Below the pieces are notes generated by a model. It was not told the origin of the DNA. It did no database searches and was given only the letters and a program-made list of their open reading frames with translations. A stretch of 64,000 nt of DNA from Clusia tigrina (lineage: Eukaryota; Arthropoda; Insecta; Diptera; Clusiidae), in assembly GCA_920105625.2 (NCBI GenBank), contig OV050032.1:75187879-75251878 (forward strand), read 5' to 3'. The translations under genes and the position numbers were made by a program. Positions 62,866 to 64,000 of the stretch are shown one piece after another. Position 1 is the stretch's first letter, and each line of letters begins with the position of its first letter.

Positions 62866-63846
62866 CTGGAGCATCATAAAACCTTGAAATTTTGTAACAA
62901 TAAAGTACTCGAGCCTCTTGTCAATTTAAGCTATCGCTCAAAGCTATGCTCCCCTTGAGTCCCAAATCAAACACTGATAAAGCTTCAAATGGCCCTAACT
63001 TCTATACAGTACGTCCTACACCTATCAAAGTTTGCAACATACAAATGCTTGTAACTTTTTACTGGAGCGTCATACAACCTTGAACTTTTTTACTTCAAAA
63101 AACCTTGAAATTTTGTAACAATAGAGTACTCGAGCCTCTTATCAATTTAAGCTATCGCTCAAAGCTATGCTCCCCTTGAGTCCCAAATCAAACACTGATA
63201 AAGCTTCAAATGGCCCTAACTTCTATACGGTACGTCCTACACCTATCAAAGTTTGCAACATACAAATGCTTGTAACTATTTACTGGAGCGTCATAGAACC
63301 TTGAAATTTTGTAACAATAAAGTACTCGAGCCTCTTGTCAATTTAAGCTATCGCTCAAAGCTATGCTACCCTTGAGTCCCAAATCAAACACTGATAAAAC
63401 TTCAAACGGCCCAAACTTCTATGCGGTAAGTCCTACACCTATCAAAGTTTGCAACAAACAAATGCTTGTAACTTTTTACTGGAGCGTCATAAAACCTTGA
63501 AATTTTGTAACAATAAAGTACTCGAGCCTCTTATCAATTTAAGCTATCGCTCACAGCTATGCTACCCTTGAGTCCCAAATCAAACACTGAAAAAACTTCA
63601 AATGGCCCTAACTTCTATACGGTACGTCCTACACCTATCAAAGTTTGCAACATACAAATGCTTGTAACTTTTTTCTGGAGCATCATAAAACCTTGAAATT
63701 TTGTAACAATAAAGTACTCGAGCCTCTTGTCAATTTAAGCTATCGCTCAAAGCTATGCTACCCTTGAGTCCCAAATCAAACACTGATAAGACTTCAAATG
63801 GCAATAACTTCTATACGGTACGTCCTACACCTATCAAAGTTTGCAA
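62866..63846. repeat. Block J, copy 2 (1.0 kb)
   Basis: It matches 58,411-59,391 at 4,455 bp. The ACTGGAGCC variant of copy 1 (near 59263) is ACTCGAGCC here. It switches near 63,846, where AACAAACAAATG replaces AACATACAAATG. Confidence 0.83.
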
Positions 63847-64000
63847 CAAACAAATGCTTGTAACTTTTTACTGGAGCGTCATAAAACCTTGAAATTTTGT
63901 ATCAATTAAGTACTCGAGCCTCTTGCCAATTTAATCTGTCGCTCATAGCTATGCTACCCTTGAGTCCCAAATCAAACACTGATAAAACTTCAAATGGCCC
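63847..64000. repeat. Right window edge, still inside the array
   Basis: The last 154 bp match 62,646-62,799 closely (GTATCAATTAAG, CTTGCCAATTT, AATCTGTCGC), then differ at CACTGATAAAAC against CACTGAAAAAAC. The sequence stops in mid-monomer with no sign of an array boundary. Confidence 0.85.

Larger units (their letters stand above)
35095..63092. repeat. Forty-one 25-bp-insertion monomers of the GTAAC type
   Basis: Landmarks (ACTTCATAAAACC or ATTTCATAAAACC) start at 35095, 35708, 36322, 36543, 37156, 37964, 38968, 39776, 40388, 40609, 41222, 42030, 43425, 44429, 45237, 46629, 47242, 47856, 49248, 49861, 50475, 50696, 51309, 52117, 53317, 53930, 54151, 54962, 55768, 56380, 56797, 57214, 57828, 58637, 59446, 59863, 60477, 61269, 61686, 62300 and 63092. 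The ATTT subtype is linked to GAGTATTCGAG and to a following CGCTTAAAGC. The ACTT subtype splits by its next monomer into GTCACTTTAAGC with CCCAAAGTAA, or GCTCCCCTTGAG. Density is about one per 680 bp, against none before 8.5 kb. Confidence 0.9.
1..64000. repeat. Satellite DNA array, 196-bp monomer, about 320 copies, single orientation
   Basis: Successive CAATAAAG landmarks fall at 5, 201, 397, 593, 789, 985 and 1181, exactly 196 bp apart, and the same landmark recurs to the end of the window. Every copy reads in the same direction; I saw no inverted monomer and no non-satellite insertion. My hand consensus has 73 G+C in 196 bp (37%) and five CpGs. Correcting for about 54 copies with a 25-bp insertion gives about 320 monomers. 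Divergence is mostly scattered single-base changes plus a few recurrent indels. Long single-direction arrays of nucleosome-scale monomers are typical of eukaryotic heterochromatin, including centromeres; which compartment this is cannot be read from the sequence. The array runs off both ends, so its true size is unknown. Confidence 0.98.

Noticed and set aside
1..64000. CRISPR array
   Set aside because: Repeats abut without unique spacers and are 196 bp long; no cas-like gene is present.
1..64000. Ribosomal intergenic spacer or 5S array
   Set aside because: No rRNA-like or polymerase III internal control sequence is visible in the monomer, and no rRNA gene lies in the window.
1..64000. Telomeric or subtelomeric simple repeats
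   Set aside because: No TTTAGGG, TTAGGG or TTAGG runs were seen on either strand.

Overview
The whole window is one uninterrupted block of tandemly repeated satellite DNA. I find no credible protein-coding gene, RNA gene, transposon or CRISPR array anywhere in it. The unit is a 196-bp monomer of about 37% GC (counted on my hand-read consensus). All copies lie head-to-tail in one orientation, and there are about 320 from edge to edge. This is the organisation of eukaryotic constitutive heterochromatin (centromeric, pericentromeric or subtelomeric). The sequence does not let me name the organism: no unique flanking DNA, gene or known transposon is present, and I do not recognise the monomer as a named satellite family. 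A plant or an invertebrate animal is plausible, but that is a guess.

In this annotation a monomer starts at the C of CAATAAAG. It holds, in order: an AATAAA hexamer, overlapping ScaI and XhoI sites (AGTACTCGAG), a short internal direct repeat (AAGCTAT twice, 13 bp apart), a mixed-sequence middle, and an A/T-tract-rich end. Length variants occur repeatedly: 221 bp (a 25-bp partial duplication, 54 copies located), 192 bp (4-bp deletion, 7 copies), 179 bp (two copies, in consecutive higher-order units) and one fused 302-bp element in which 90 bp is missing.

Layout. (1) 1-4.5 kb: six-monomer higher-order repeat (HOR) of exactly 1,176 bp, with a three-monomer derivative on its left. (2) 4.5-6.6 kb: divergent mosaic with a 90-bp deletion junction. 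(3) 6.6-11.8 kb: two tandem copies of a 13-monomer, ~2,568-bp HOR. (4) 11.8-34.8 kb: very homogeneous region built on a three-monomer (588-bp) pattern and assembled into 3- to 14-monomer blocks, each marked by one 221-bp monomer. Blocks of 2.6-4.1 kb recur at offsets of 4,973, 6,536, 14,082 and 20,618 bp. (5) 34.8-52.8 kb: a second HOR family rich in 221-bp monomers, with nested duplications at offsets of 2,619, 4,066, 5,461, 11,534 and 14,153 bp. (6) 52.8-64 kb: mosaic of the same family, including a tandem 1,823-bp nine-monomer HOR carrying a 16-bp deletion.

The window is best read as a record of unequal exchange, local amplification and gene-conversion-like patching in a satellite array. 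The short open frames are periodic by-products of the monomer. All offsets were counted by hand from the printed coordinates. Boundaries of mosaic blocks are good to about 10-50 bp.
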